Below are positions 54,544-62,894 of a DNA stretch of 64,000 bases, piece after piece. How positions within the stretch are numbered: the first letter of the stretch is position 1; each line of letters begins with the position of its first letter. The DNA comes from Magnetospirillum sp902729445 (GTDB taxonomy: Bacteria; Pseudomonadota; Alphaproteobacteria; Rhodospirillales; Magnetospirillaceae). The DNA lies in NCBI RefSeq assembly GCF_902729445.1, contig NZ_CACVCE010000007.1:1-64000 (forward strand), written 5' to 3'. A program made the translations under genes and the position numbers. A model generated the notes under the pieces. The model was not told where the DNA came from. It saw only the letters and a list, made by a program, of their open reading frames with translations, and searched no databases.

Positions 54544-54558
54544 GAACTCCGAGCGAAC
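54544..54558 (+). promoter_or_regulatory. LexA (SOS) box of recA
   Basis: GAACTCCGAGCGAAC fits the alphaproteobacterial SOS box GAAC-N7-GAAC exactly. It lies 117 bp before the recA start. A near match with spacer 6 (GAACAAACGCGAAC) lies at about 54576. Confidence 0.65.
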
Positions 54559-54675
54559 CTGACGGGAACAAACGCGAACATTCATGTTGCGTTCCGGAAC
54601 ACATCGTGTACTCTGTCCTGAAGGAACCGCGTTGCATCACCCGCCCGTCTCGGGATAGATGAAGGGGAAACTGCC

Positions 54676-55752
54676 ATGTCGCAGACCGTATTGCGCCTCG
54701 TGGACAAGGACACCATGGACAAGCAAAAGGCATTGGAAGCCGCCGTCAGCCAGATCGAGCGGGCGTTCGGCAAGGGCTCCATCATGAAGATGGGCAGCCG
54801 CGACATCGTCGAGACCGAAGTGGTCTCGTCGGGGTCGCTGGGCCTGGATATCGGGCTGGGCATCGGCGGCCTGCCGCGCGGGCGCATCATCGAGATTTAC
54901 GGCCCGGAAAGCTCGGGCAAGACCACGCTGGCGCTGCATGTCATCGCCGAGGCGCAGAAGAAGGGCGGCGCCTGCGCCTTCATCGACGCCGAGCACGCGC
55001 TGGACCCGATCTACGCCCGCAAGCTGGGCGTCAATATCGACGAATTGCTGCTCAGCCAGCCCGATGCCGGCGAGCAGGCGCTGGAAATCGCCGACACCCT
55101 GGTCCGCTCGGGGGCGGTCGATGTGCTGGTGGTCGATTCGGTGGCGGCCCTGGTGCCGCGCGCCGAACTGGAAGGCGAGATGGGCGATTCCCATGTCGGC
55201 CTGCATGCCCGCCTGATGAGCCAGGCGCTGCGCAAGCTGACCGGTTCGGTGTCCAAGTCGAAAACCATCGTCATCTTCATCAACCAGATCCGCATGAAGA
55301 TCGGCGTGATGTTCGGCAACCCCGAAACCACCACCGGCGGCAACGCCTTGAAGTTCTACGCCTCGGTCCGCCTGGAAATCCGCCGCGTCGGCGCCATCAA
55401 GGACCGTGACGAGGTGGTGGGCAACCAGACCCGCGTCAAGGTGGTGAAGAACAAGCTGGCCCCGCCGTTCAAGGTGGTCGATTTCGACATCATGTATGGC
55501 GAGGGCGTGTCGAAAAGCGGCGAATTGATCGATCTGGGCGTCAAGGCCGGGGTGGTCGAGAAATCGGGCGCCTGGTTCAGCTACAACTCGACCCGCATCG
55601 GCCAGGGCCGCGAGAACGCCAAGCAGTTCATGCGTGACAATCCGGCCATGGCCGCCGAGATCGAGAACACCATCCGCGCCAATGCCGGCCTGGTCGCCGA
55701 CGCCCTGTCGGGCGCCCCCGGTGACCTGGACGGCAACACCGTCGAGGAATAG
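54676..55752 (+). CDS. recA: Recombinase RecA
   Basis: 358 residues. Walker A YGPESSGKTTLALHVIAEAQ, Walker B VLVVDSVAALVPRAELEGEM, and loop IFINQIRMKIGVMFGNPETT are typical. It drives strand exchange and LexA cleavage. ATG 54676 is chosen; the later in-frame ATG 54715 (MDKQKALEAA) is an alternative start typical in E. coli-like RecA. A hairpin terminator follows. Confidence 0.97.
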   Translation: MSQTVLRLVDKDTMDKQKALEAAVSQIERAFGKGSIMKMGSRDIVETEVVSSGSLGLDIGLGIGGLPRGRIIEIYGPESSGKTTLALHVIAEAQKKGGACAFIDAEHALDPIYARKLGVNIDELLLSQPDAGEQALEIADTLVRSGAVDVLVVDSVAALVPRAELEGEMGDSHVGLHARLMSQALRKLTGSVSKSKTIVIFINQIRMKIGVMFGNPETTTGGNALKFYASVRLEIRRVGAIKDRDEVVGNQTRVKVVKNKLAPPFKVVDFDIMYGEGVSKSGELIDLGVKAGVVEKSGAWFSYNSTRIGQGRENAKQFMRDNPAMAAEIENTIRANAGLVADALSGAPGDLDGNTVEE

Positions 55753-55822
55753 GGCGAGGGGCCGATATCAAGACAAGGCAGCGCGCGTCATGTATGAGGC
55801 GCGCTGCTCCGCCACCAACGAC

Positions 55823-55857
55823 AACGGCGGAAAGGGTTGCCCCTTTCCGCCGTTTTT
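55823..55857 (+). terminator. Rho-independent terminator of recA
   Basis: AACGGCGGAAAGGG at 55823-55836 pairs with CCCTTTCCGCCGTT at 55840-55853; TTTTCGTT follows. The convergent acidic protein gene ends 25 bp further. Confidence 0.8.
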
Positions 55858-55880
55858 CGTTGTGTCGGGAAAAGACGGGC

Positions 55881-56228
55881 TCAGCCCTCTTCCTCGATGA
55901 CGTCGCTGGCCGGCAGGATGGTGACGCCCGAACCGTCCTCGTCCTCGATCAGCACCACGTCGCCTTCGATGCGGTCTTCCGGCTTGGCCAGCTTGTTGAA
56001 CCAATGCCACAGGAAGGCCACGGCGATGGTCTGATCGATCTGGTCATCCTCGTCCATTTCGTCCTCGGACATGGCCGAGACGTCGCGCAGGATTTCCAGC
56101 GAATCGTCGAACATTTCCTGCGGATCCGGGTCGTCCTCCATCACGTTGGAGATGACGTACTCGTATTCCTCGTCCGCCAGTTCGTATTTCCATTGGGCCG
56201 AACCGGACTTGTAATAGACGGTGATCAT
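55881..56228 (-). CDS. Acidic small protein of unknown function
   Basis: 115 residues, strongly acidic (MSEDEMDEDDQIDQT; VVLIEDEDGSGV). No signal peptide or membrane segment. It begins MITVYYKSGSAQWKYELADE and shows a short aromatic segment AVAFLWHWFNKLAKP. Codon usage is like its neighbours, so it is likely a real gene. No family recognised. Confidence 0.65.
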   Translation of the reverse strand: MITVYYKSGSAQWKYELADEEYEYVISNVMEDDPDPQEMFDDSLEILRDVSAMSEDEMDEDDQIDQTIAVAFLWHWFNKLAKPEDRIEGDVVLIEDEDGSGVTILPASDVIEEEG

Positions 56229-56258
56229 GCAGGCGTTCCTTGGGGGGTGAATGCGCTA

Positions 56259-56310
56259 GTGTACTGACACGGTCAAAAGGTACACTGACCCTTTGACCGT
56301 GTCAGTACAC
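56259..56310. repeat. 19-bp perfect inverted repeat between divergent genes
   Basis: GTGTACTGACACGGTCAAA (56259-56277) is the exact reverse complement of TTTGACCGTGTCAGTACAC (56292-56310), with 14 bases between. It starts 30 bp from the start of the acidic protein gene and about 170 bp before purU. No T tail follows. Perhaps an operator or remnant of a mobile element end. Confidence 0.7.
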
Positions 56311-56479
56311 AATCCATTGATCTTGTGGGCCGATTCAGCCGCCGAAAAACCTTTCGTCGGCATCGGGCCACCAGCCGACCTTGGGCCAAGCGCAAAAAAA
56401 AGGCAAGCGACGATCAGCATGCTTGGCGTAGCCCCCTGCCTCGGTTATCAAGCTGTCGAAATCAGGAGTTCTGGGACCC

Positions 56480-57340
56480 ATGTCCGACAAGCCAACTTTC
56501 GTGCTGACCATCACCTGCCCCGACACCGTCGGCATCGTGGCCGCGGTTTCCGGCTTCCTGACCCAGCATGATTGCTTCATCACCGAGGCGGCGCAATTCG
56601 GCGATCCGCTGTCGCGGCGCTTCTTCATGCGCATCGTCTTTTCGTCGGGCGCGCTGACTCCGACCCGGCCCGAATTCGACAAGCTGTTCTCGCTGATCGC
56701 CGCCCGCTTCCAGATGATCTGGAACCTAAACGATCTGTCGCGCAAGCCCCGGGTGGTGATCCTGGTCTCGAAGTTCGGCCATTGCCTGGTCGACCTGCTG
56801 CACCGCTATCATACCGGCCAGTTGGGCATCGAGATTCCGGCGGTGATCTCGAACCACCAGGACATGCGCTCGATCGTCGAATGGCACGGGATCCCCTATC
56901 ATTACCTGGCGGTCGACAAGCACGACAAGGCGGCGCAAGAGGCCCGCCTGTCCGAGGTGGTCGATCGTGCCGGCGCCGATCTGGTGGTGTTGGCCCGCTA
57001 CATGCAAATCCTCTCGACCGACCTTTCGGCCAAGCTGTCGGGCCGGGCCATCAACATCCACCATTCATTCCTGCCCAGCTTCAAGGGCGCCAAGCCTTAC
57101 CACCAGGCCCATTCCAGGGGCGTCAAGATCATCGGCGCCACCGCCCATTACGTCACCGCCGATCTGGACGAAGGCCCGATCATCGAACAATCGGTCGAGC
57201 GGGTCGATCACACCCACACCCCGGAAGACCTGGTCGCCATCGGCCGCGACATCGAGAACCTGGTGCTGGCCCGCGCGGTGCGCTGGCACGTCGAACATCG
57301 GGTGCTGCTGAACGGATCGAAGACGGTGGTGTTCAAGTGA
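56480..57340 (+). CDS. purU: Formyltetrahydrofolate deformylase
   Basis: 286 residues. The N-terminal ACT domain (LTITCPDTVGIVAAVSGFLT, residues 8-27) is followed by a formyl-hydrolase domain with SKFGHCLVDLL, VISNHQDMR, the catalytic-site IHHSFLPSFKGAKPYHQAHS and ATAHYVTADLDEGPIIEQ. It releases formate and THF from 10-formyl-THF, supplying formate for purine synthesis. ATG 56480 has GGGACCC upstream. Confidence 0.95.
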   Translation: MSDKPTFVLTITCPDTVGIVAAVSGFLTQHDCFITEAAQFGDPLSRRFFMRIVFSSGALTPTRPEFDKLFSLIAARFQMIWNLNDLSRKPRVVILVSKFGHCLVDLLHRYHTGQLGIEIPAVISNHQDMRSIVEWHGIPYHYLAVDKHDKAAQEARLSEVVDRAGADLVVLARYMQILSTDLSAKLSGRAINIHHSFLPSFKGAKPYHQAHSRGVKIIGATAHYVTADLDEGPIIEQSVERVDHTHTPEDLVAIGRDIENLVLARAVRWHVEHRVLLNGSKTVVFK

Positions 57341-57362
57341 CCAGCTCTGGTAAAGTCGCGCC

Positions 57363-57929
57363 ATGAACCACACCGCGCTCAAATCCGCCGTCATCCTCGT
57401 CTGCCTGTCGGCCGCCATTCCGGCGCGGGCATCCGACGATGTTCCGGAATTCCTGAAGGTCATCGGCAACTTCGTGAAGGACGGGCTGGGCCCGGCCCGC
57501 ACCATGGAAGACGTGATGCGCGAGGAGCGCGAGCGCACGGCGACCCGCCCCGAGTCCAAACCGCGCGCCCAGGCCGAACCTGCCCCCGTGGTCGCACAGC
57601 CCGCCCCGGCGGCGCCGACCCCAGAACAACCGATCGCCGCCCAGCAGCCGGTTCGGGTGGCCGCAATCGCAACGCCGGTCGCAGCCACCGTGGCCCCGCC
57701 GCCGCCGCCGCCCCGCAAGACCGAGGTGTCGCTGCCGGCCCCGGTGCCGCCGCCGCCGGCTCGTCCGGCCGAGTTGAAGCCGAAGACCATCGCCGTGGCC
57801 CCGCCACCGCCGCCGCCCGAGCCCTTGACCACCCGCATCGCCGCCACCGCGACGCTGGACCAGGCGATGCGCCTGGGCGGCCCGGCCACCCTTTATTCCC
57901 AGCGCATCAAGCCGCCGGTCCGCAACTGA
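57363..57929 (+). CDS. Exported Pro/Ala-rich protein
   Basis: 188 residues with signal peptide (LKSAVILVCLSAAIPARA) and a short helical part (FLKVIGNFVKDGLGPARTME) then a long Pro/Ala/Val-rich tail with repeated PPPPPP. No conserved domain. A periplasm-spanning or secreted linker is likely. The gene converges on the FecR-domain gene with 3 bp between stops. Confidence 0.6.
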   Translation: MNHTALKSAVILVCLSAAIPARASDDVPEFLKVIGNFVKDGLGPARTMEDVMREERERTATRPESKPRAQAEPAPVVAQPAPAAPTPEQPIAAQQPVRVAAIATPVAATVAPPPPPPRKTEVSLPAPVPPPPARPAELKPKTIAVAPPPPPPEPLTTRIAATATLDQAMRLGGPATLYSQRIKPPVRN

Positions 57930-57932
57930 TCG

Positions 57933-58538
57933 TCAGCGGAAGCTGACACTGCCGAAGGCGCGGCCGACCTGCTGTTCCGACCAGAAGGACGGCGCTTGCG
58001 GCGCAGTCCCCGCCGCCTTGACCGCCGTCCCCTGCCCCGGCTGTGTCAGATCGACGGCACCGGCGGCGCTTTCCACCCGGATCATTCCGTCCAGCACCAG
58101 CACATCAAGCGGATTGTCCAGCGGCCCGCCCCAGAATTTGGTGCCGCGCACGCCGATGCTGGCGATCGGGGTCACCACCTTGAACGGACGCTCGGGCAGT
58201 TTGGCCACCGCGCCGGTGGCGACCAGAAAGGCACCCTGGTTGACCGCGAAGCGCGCAGTGCCGGTTCCGGCGGCGCCGTCGAACAGGAACTGGTCGACGA
58301 TCACCTCGGCCTTCTCGCCCAGGGTCAGCATGGTGCCATCGACGAAGCGAACCTCGAGCCGGGCGCCGGGTCCGGTGCGCAGGATCGCGCCGGCCGGGAT
58401 GGTGGCGCCCTCGGCCAAAGCCAGGGCGCCGGCCTCGGCCACACCTTGCAGGCGGGTGACTGTTCCCACCGGGGCCGCCTGGGCGAAATCCGTCAGGAAA
58501 AGAAGGATCACAAGGATCAGGGCGAGGAAGCGGGGCAC
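57933..58538 (-). CDS. FecR-domain periplasmic protein
   Basis: 201 residues with signal peptide (FLALILVILLFLTDFAQA). FecR pattern: GTVTRLQGVAEA, then IPAGAILRTGPGARLEVRFV, LTLGEKAEVIVDQF and PIASIGVRGTKFWGG. Such domains are found outside iron-signalling as general peptidoglycan/exopolysaccharide proteins; no sigma factor or TonB receptor is near, so a classical FecR role is unlikely. Confidence 0.8.
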   Translation of the reverse strand: MPRFLALILVILLFLTDFAQAAPVGTVTRLQGVAEAGALALAEGATIPAGAILRTGPGARLEVRFVDGTMLTLGEKAEVIVDQFLFDGAAGTGTARFAVNQGAFLVATGAVAKLPERPFKVVTPIASIGVRGTKFWGGPLDNPLDVLVLDGMIRVESAAGAVDLTQPGQGTAVKAAGTAPQAPSFWSEQQVGRAFGSVSFR

Positions 58539-58727
58539 GAGACCCTCCTTCGGCTGGGGTTCCCTTTAGGTGTCGTCGCCCGACGCCCCCTGTCAAGGTT
58601 CACGATAATCGGCGCCCCAGGGCTTTGGTCGGGTTTGACAGCACCCCGGGAAACGGTGATGATGGCCGCGACGGGTACAGGGGGGCCGGACAGCGCGTGT
58701 CCGCGCTGGGAATAGCCGAGAGGAAAC

Positions 58728-59093
58728 ATGCCAAAGACCGTGCTGATCGTTGAAGACAACGACCTGAACATGAAGTTGTTCAACGACCTATTGCAGGCCA
58801 ATGGATACGAGACCTTGCAGACCAAGGACGGTCGCGAGGCGCTGGGTCTGGCGCGCAAGCACAAGCCCGACTTGATCCTGATGGATATCCAGCTGCCCGA
58901 GATTTCCGGCCTGGAAATCACCCGCATGCTCAAGGAAGATCCCGACCTCAAGGCCATTCCGGTCATCGCCGTGACCGCCTTCGCCATGAAGGGCGACGAG
59001 GAGAAGATCCGCGAAGGTGGCTGCGAAGGCTATATCGCCAAGCCGATTTCGGTCACCAGCTTCCTGCAGACCGTCGCCAAGTTCCTGGCCTGA
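58728..59093 (+). CDS. divK: Single-domain response regulator DivK
   Basis: 121 residues, entirely receiver: acidic pocket IVEDNDLNMKLFNDLL, phospho-Asp in LILMDIQLPEISGLE, Thr/Ser in VIAVTAFAMKGDEE, Lys in GYIAKPIS. The sequence NDLNMKLF and AFAMKGDEEK are characteristic of DivK. Acts in the cell-cycle pathway that ends at CckA, encoded about 4 kb upstream. Confidence 0.93.
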   Translation: MPKTVLIVEDNDLNMKLFNDLLQANGYETLQTKDGREALGLARKHKPDLILMDIQLPEISGLEITRMLKEDPDLKAIPVIAVTAFAMKGDEEKIREGGCEGYIAKPISVTSFLQTVAKFLA

Positions 59094-59118
59094 CCGGACA
59101 GGAAGCACAGACAAGCGA

Positions 59119-59150
59119 AAACGCCCGCCGGGTTCCCCCAGCGGGCGTTC
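59119..59150 (+). terminator. Terminator between divK and rpmG
   Basis: AACGCCCGC (59120-59128) and GCGGGCGTT (59141-59149) form a stem; short T-rich or A-rich flanks on both strands make it usable in both directions. Confidence 0.65.
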
Positions 59151-59174
59151 TCATTTCAAGGCGAGCCCTGAAGC

Positions 59175-59342
59175 TTACTTGATCTTCGCTTCGTTGAACT
59201 CGACATGCTTGCGCACGACGGGGTCATACTTGCGGAACTTCAGCTTCTCGGTGGTCTTGCGCGGATTCTTCTTCGCCACATAAAAGTAGCCAGTGCCGGC
59301 AGAGCTGAGGAGCTTGATGAGGATGGTGGCAGGCTTGGCCAT
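59175..59342 (-). CDS. rpmG: 50S ribosomal protein L33
   Basis: 55 residues (MAKPATILIKLLSSAGTG...). The motif YFYVAKKNPRKTTEKLKFRK and ending HVEFNEAKIK are typical of L33. ATG 59342 is preferred over an upstream Met. It lacks the zinc-binding Cys pair, as is usual in this C-minus form. Confidence 0.96.
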   Translation of the reverse strand: MAKPATILIKLLSSAGTGYFYVAKKNPRKTTEKLKFRKYDPVVRKHVEFNEAKIK

Positions 59343-59415
59343 GACGAAAATCCCGAATTCGTTGGTGTCGTGATCGAAACACAGGCGGCGGAAGATACTG
59401 ATCCGCCGGACAGAG

Positions 59416-60174
59416 TCAAGCGCTTCTTGCAATCGGCAACGCGGCGCCGTGGCGCAACACCGCTTCGGCCTCGGCGGTATAGGAGCCGTCGGCGGCGTGC
59501 AACACCAGTCCCGGCGTCAGGTCCAGGGGTGTCTTGACGTCCTTGCGGGCGGTGACCACCACCCGGGTCGCCGGCCGTCCTTCCTTGGGCCACAGCGGGA
59601 TCACCCGGACCTCGCCCAGCTTCAGCACCTTCGCCGCCGCCAGGATGTCGCCCAGCCGGTCGGCGCGGTGCACCAGCGCCAGATGGCCGCGCGGCCGCAG
59701 CAATTTGACCGCGGCCCGCAGCCAGCCTTCCAGGTCCAGCTCGCGCTCGACATGGCCGATGCGCTTGCTGGCCACCGGCGGCTCGGACACCGTGCCGGCC
59801 TCGTACCATGGCGGATTGGTGATGATGGCATCGAAGCCCTGGCCCTTGATCAAGGCCGGCGGCTTGGCCAGGCATCCCTCGACCACCTGAAAGCGGGTTC
59901 CGAAACCGTTGGCGTCCCCGTTGGCGCGGGCAAGGCCGGCCAGTTGGGGCTGCAATTCCAGGCCGGTGACCGTCATGCCGGGAAGACGGGACAACAGGCA
60001 CAACCCGGCGGCGCCGACGCCGCATCCCAGATCAAGGACGCGACCTTCTGTGCGCAGCGAAACGGCAGCGGCCAGAAACACCGGGTCCGACCCGGCCCGG
60101 TAACCCTGGCCGGGCTGGCGAATTACCACCCGTCCGCCCAGGAGATGATCTTCTGTCGTGGCAAAATCGGTCAT
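59416..60174 (-). CDS. tRNA1(Val) adenine-37 N6-methyltransferase-like protein
   Basis: 252 residues starting MTDFATTEDHLLGGRVVIRQ. SAM motif I VLDLGCGVGAAGLCLLSRL, acidic motif GLELQPQLAGLAR, and the N6-adenine signature IITNPPWYE, as in YfiC/TrmN6. It methylates A37 of tRNA-Val in E. coli; here the substrate is assumed by similarity. Divergent from the polyprenyl synthase gene. Confidence 0.85.
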   Translation of the reverse strand: MTDFATTEDHLLGGRVVIRQPGQGYRAGSDPVFLAAAVSLRTEGRVLDLGCGVGAAGLCLLSRLPGMTVTGLELQPQLAGLARANGDANGFGTRFQVVEGCLAKPPALIKGQGFDAIITNPPWYEAGTVSEPPVASKRIGHVERELDLEGWLRAAVKLLRPRGHLALVHRADRLGDILAAAKVLKLGEVRVIPLWPKEGRPATRVVVTARKDVKTPLDLTPGLVLHAADGSYTAEAEAVLRHGAALPIARSA

Positions 60175-60286
60175 TTCAGGGCTCGCATGCCAATTTCGCG
60201 GCCGATGTAAGCTTGACCGCCTTTCCACCGCAACAGTAAGTTCACCCCACGGACGGGGGCGTTCCGTGACCGAGGGAGTTTTCGAC

Positions 60287-61306
60287 GTGGCGAAGGTGGT
60301 AAGTCTGGAAGAAGAACGCGGCCGCAAGGCCAAGAGTTTCGATGCGCTGGTCGCCCTGGTGAAGCAGGACCTGGAAAAGGTCAACACCACCATCGTCGAT
60401 CGCATGCACAGCCCGGTCGAACTGATCCCGCAACTGGCCGGCCACATCATCGCCTCGGGCGGCAAGCGCCTGCGCCCGGTCCTGACCCTGGCCTCGGCGC
60501 GCCTGGCCGGCCATACCGGCGACCGCCACGTCAAGCTGGCGGCCTGCGTCGAATTCATCCACACCGCCACGCTGCTGCACGACGACGTCGTCGACGAGTC
60601 GGAATTGCGCCGTGGCCAGGCCTCGGCCAACGCCCTGTTCGGCAACAAGCCCAGCGTCCTGGTCGGCGACTTCCTGTTTTCCCGGGCCTTCGAGCTGATG
60701 GTCGAGGACGGCTCGCTGGCGGTGTTGGCCATCCTGTCGCGGGCGTCGTCGGTGATCGCCGAGGGCGAAGTGCTGCAATTGATGACCGCCAACGACACCG
60801 ACACCACCGAGGATTCCTATCTCGAGGTGATCCGCTCGAAGACCGCCGCCCTGTTCGCCGCCGCCTGCCGTATCGGCGCGGTGGTGGCCGACCGCCCCAA
60901 GGTCGAGGAAGAGGCGTTGGAAAGCTATGGCCTGAATCTGGGCATCGCCTTCCAGTTGATCGACGACGTTCTGGATTACTCGGCCAAGCAGGCGGTGCTG
61001 GGCAAGACGGTCGGCGACGATTTCCGCGAGGGCAAGATCACGCTTCCGATCATCCTGGCCTTCCGGCGCGGCGACGAGGAGCAGCGGGAATTCTGGCGCC
61101 GCACGGTCGAGCGGCTGGAACAGCAAGACGGCGACCTGGACCGCGCCATCACCCTGATGGAGCGTCACGGCAGCCTGGCCGACACCATCGCCCGGGCCCG
61201 CCATTACGGCGAGGTGGCGCGCGACGCCCTGGGCATCTTCCCCGACAGCGCCCTGAAGCAGTCGCTGATCGACGTCATCGATTTCTGCATCGAGCGGGCC
61301 TACTGA
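60287..61306 (+). CDS. ispB: Polyprenyl diphosphate synthase (octaprenyl type)
   Basis: 339 residues from GTG 60287, which has GGGAG eight bases upstream; GTG 60266 is an alternative. First Asp-rich motif LLHDDVVDESELRRG, second FQLIDDVLDYS, plus GGKRLRPVLTL. It makes the long side chain of ubiquinone; chain length (C40-C50) cannot be told. Confidence 0.93.
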   Translation: MAKVVSLEEERGRKAKSFDALVALVKQDLEKVNTTIVDRMHSPVELIPQLAGHIIASGGKRLRPVLTLASARLAGHTGDRHVKLAACVEFIHTATLLHDDVVDESELRRGQASANALFGNKPSVLVGDFLFSRAFELMVEDGSLAVLAILSRASSVIAEGEVLQLMTANDTDTTEDSYLEVIRSKTAALFAAACRIGAVVADRPKVEEEALESYGLNLGIAFQLIDDVLDYSAKQAVLGKTVGDDFREGKITLPIILAFRRGDEEQREFWRRTVERLEQQDGDLDRAITLMERHGSLADTIARARHYGEVARDALGIFPDSALKQSLIDVIDFCIERAY

Positions 61307-61312
61307 CGGCGA

Positions 61313-61639
61313 TCAGTCGGCAAGGCCGACAACCAGGGCCAGCAGACGCGACATGGCGGCAAGGTCGGCCTCGCCCAGCCGGCCGATGACGGCTCCGCAT
61401 CGATCGCGACGAACCGCCAGGACCTTGTCGATCATGACTTGGGACGGCTGACGGAGTCCGGTGGAATCCGTGGGCAATAGGGAAAGCCGATAAAGCGGCG
61501 CGTCGCGCATCGTGCTGGTGACCAGACACACCAGGACGCTATCCGTCTCGTCCAACCAGTCCGACTGAACGATCACCGCCGGCCTGGGCTTGCCGTAATC
61601 TCCGGCGGCCGCGACGGTGACGACGTCGCCGCGCTTCAC
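61313..61639 (-). CDS. MazF/PemK-type toxin
   Basis: 108 residues. The mRNA interferase fold: MKRGDVVTVA, then GKPRPAVIVQSDWLDETDSV, LVTSTMRDAPLYRLSL and QVMIDKVLAVRRDRCG. Arg and Thr/Ser active-site positions are retained (GKPRPAVIV, TSTMRDA). It overlaps the antitoxin stop by four bases (antitoxin first), the usual order. Confidence 0.9.
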   Translation of the reverse strand: MKRGDVVTVAAAGDYGKPRPAVIVQSDWLDETDSVLVCLVTSTMRDAPLYRLSLLPTDSTGLRQPSQVMIDKVLAVRRDRCGAVIGRLGEADLAAMSRLLALVVGLAD

Positions 61640-61875
61640 TGCGCGGCGCTCTCGCCGTCGTCACCAAGATCGGCGACCGCTTCGATGAATGCCAAGGCGT
61701 CGGCCTCTTCGGGACTCCCCTTGAGTATCGATGCCTGCCGATGTGCTTCGGCCCGGAATCCATCCGCCCGGGGGTCGGGAATCCACAGCCGCAGAAGCTT
61801 GAGACCACGCGCCTGCTGGGTCTCGCGGTAGCGGCGGAACTTGTTGGCGGCAGGCGGCTTGACCGATGCGACCAT
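61636..61875 (-). CDS. MazE-family (DUF3018) antitoxin
   Basis: 79 residues starting MVASVKPPAANKFRRYRETQ. The signature RGLKLLRLWIPDPRADGF belongs to the DUF3018/MazE-type antitoxins. ATG 61875 is preferred over the upstream Met because operator-like palindromes lie between. Paired with the MazF-type toxin. Confidence 0.85.
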   Translation of the reverse strand: MVASVKPPAANKFRRYRETQQARGLKLLRLWIPDPRADGFRAEAHRQASILKGSPEEADALAFIEAVADLGDDGESAAQ

Positions 61876-61879
61876 GACT

Positions 61880-61903
61880 CTATCCGATAGGTAGCGCACT
61901 ACC
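61880..61903 (-). promoter_or_regulatory. Palindromic operator candidate of the mazEF module
   Basis: CTATCCGATAG (61880-61890) and GGTAGCGCACTACC (61890-61903) are two adjacent inverted repeats directly ahead of the antitoxin start, as expected for antitoxin autoregulation. Confidence 0.5.
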
Positions 61904-62033
61904 AATCATTCTAGGTCGCGCCCCGCCTTATGGCAAGCCGAAGAAGCTCAGGTAACTTCGGATGTCTTCTCGCCAAGAGACACTCTTGTTAGGCTTGCAT
62001 CGACAGTTCGGCACACCAACAGTCTTGGCGCCG

Positions 62034-62765
62034 TCACCCCAGCCCCCGCCGGTTCCTATCGGCCGCCGCCAGGGCCTGTTCCGCCCCCTCGCCGCGACTC
62101 AGCACCGCCAGGCCGAAGGCCGGGGTCAGGGGGATCGACTGGCCCAGCCATGTGTAAGGCGGGTTCTTGATGCGGATGACGATGTCGGCCAGCTTGGCCC
62201 GGGCCTGGTTGTCGTCGGACCCGGCCAGCAGGATGGCGAAGTCCGAGCCGCCGATGCAGGCGACCAGATCGCTGCCGCGCAACGAGCCCAGGATGTTGGC
62301 GGCGATGTGGCGCAACGCGCCTTCGCCGGCGGCCAGTCCGTGCAATTGGCGCAGCGCCTCGACGCCGGCCACCTGAAGGGTGGCGATGATGCCGTGGGCG
62401 TCGCCGCTGGCCAGGAAGGCCTCGACCTCGCGGATGAAGGCGCGGCGGTTCAGGCATGGCACCACCGAATGGCGGTCGGCCTGGCGCTCCATCCATTGCT
62501 CGCGCCGGCTGAAATGGTCGGCACTGGCCCGCAGATGCTCGAGCTCGCTCAAGAGCGGGACCAGGGCTTCCAGCAATTCAGGCGTCACCTGCTCGGCCGG
62601 CAGTCCCAGCACCGACGAGATGGAGGCAGCGTCGGGCTTGGCCTTGGGTTCGGCCGAAACATAGGCGCCGGGGGGCAAATGCCGGCGATACGGTTCACGC
62701 TCGCGCGCGAACTCGTTGATCGCCGTCAGGCGGAAGACACGTTCTGTGCGATACTCGTCGGCCAT
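62034..62765 (-). CDS. Degenerate GGDEF-domain protein
   Basis: 243 residues. An N-terminal helical region (LLEALVPLLSELEHLR) precedes a GGDEF-fold domain beginning CLNRRAFIREVEAFLAS, but the active-site motif reads IGGSDFAILL (GGSDF instead of GGDEF), and the metal-binding Asp normally in the first half is replaced (LQVAGVEALRQLHG). So no diguanylate cyclase activity is expected; it may bind c-di-GMP or partner proteins. Divergent from purE. Confidence 0.8.
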   Translation of the reverse strand: MADEYRTERVFRLTAINEFAREREPYRRHLPPGAYVSAEPKAKPDAASISSVLGLPAEQVTPELLEALVPLLSELEHLRASADHFSRREQWMERQADRHSVVPCLNRRAFIREVEAFLASGDAHGIIATLQVAGVEALRQLHGLAAGEGALRHIAANILGSLRGSDLVACIGGSDFAILLAGSDDNQARAKLADIVIRIKNPPYTWLGQSIPLTPAFGLAVLSRGEGAEQALAAADRNRRGLG

Positions 62766-62822
62766 GATGGGACGCGGTTTTCTTCCGTTCGAGCCTTTAT
62801 GTTATCACACTTCACAAGCTTC

Positions 62823-62850
62823 TTGCACCGGCTGCCGCGATTTCTATAAT
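62823..62850 (+). promoter_or_regulatory. Sigma-70-type promoter of purE
   Basis: TTGCAC (62823-62828) and TATAAT (62845-62850) with 16-bp spacing, 45 bp before the purE start codon. Confidence 0.65.
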
Positions 62851-62894
62851 CGCCGCTTTTCCCGGGACCATCCCCGTCGGAAGAGGAATATCCA

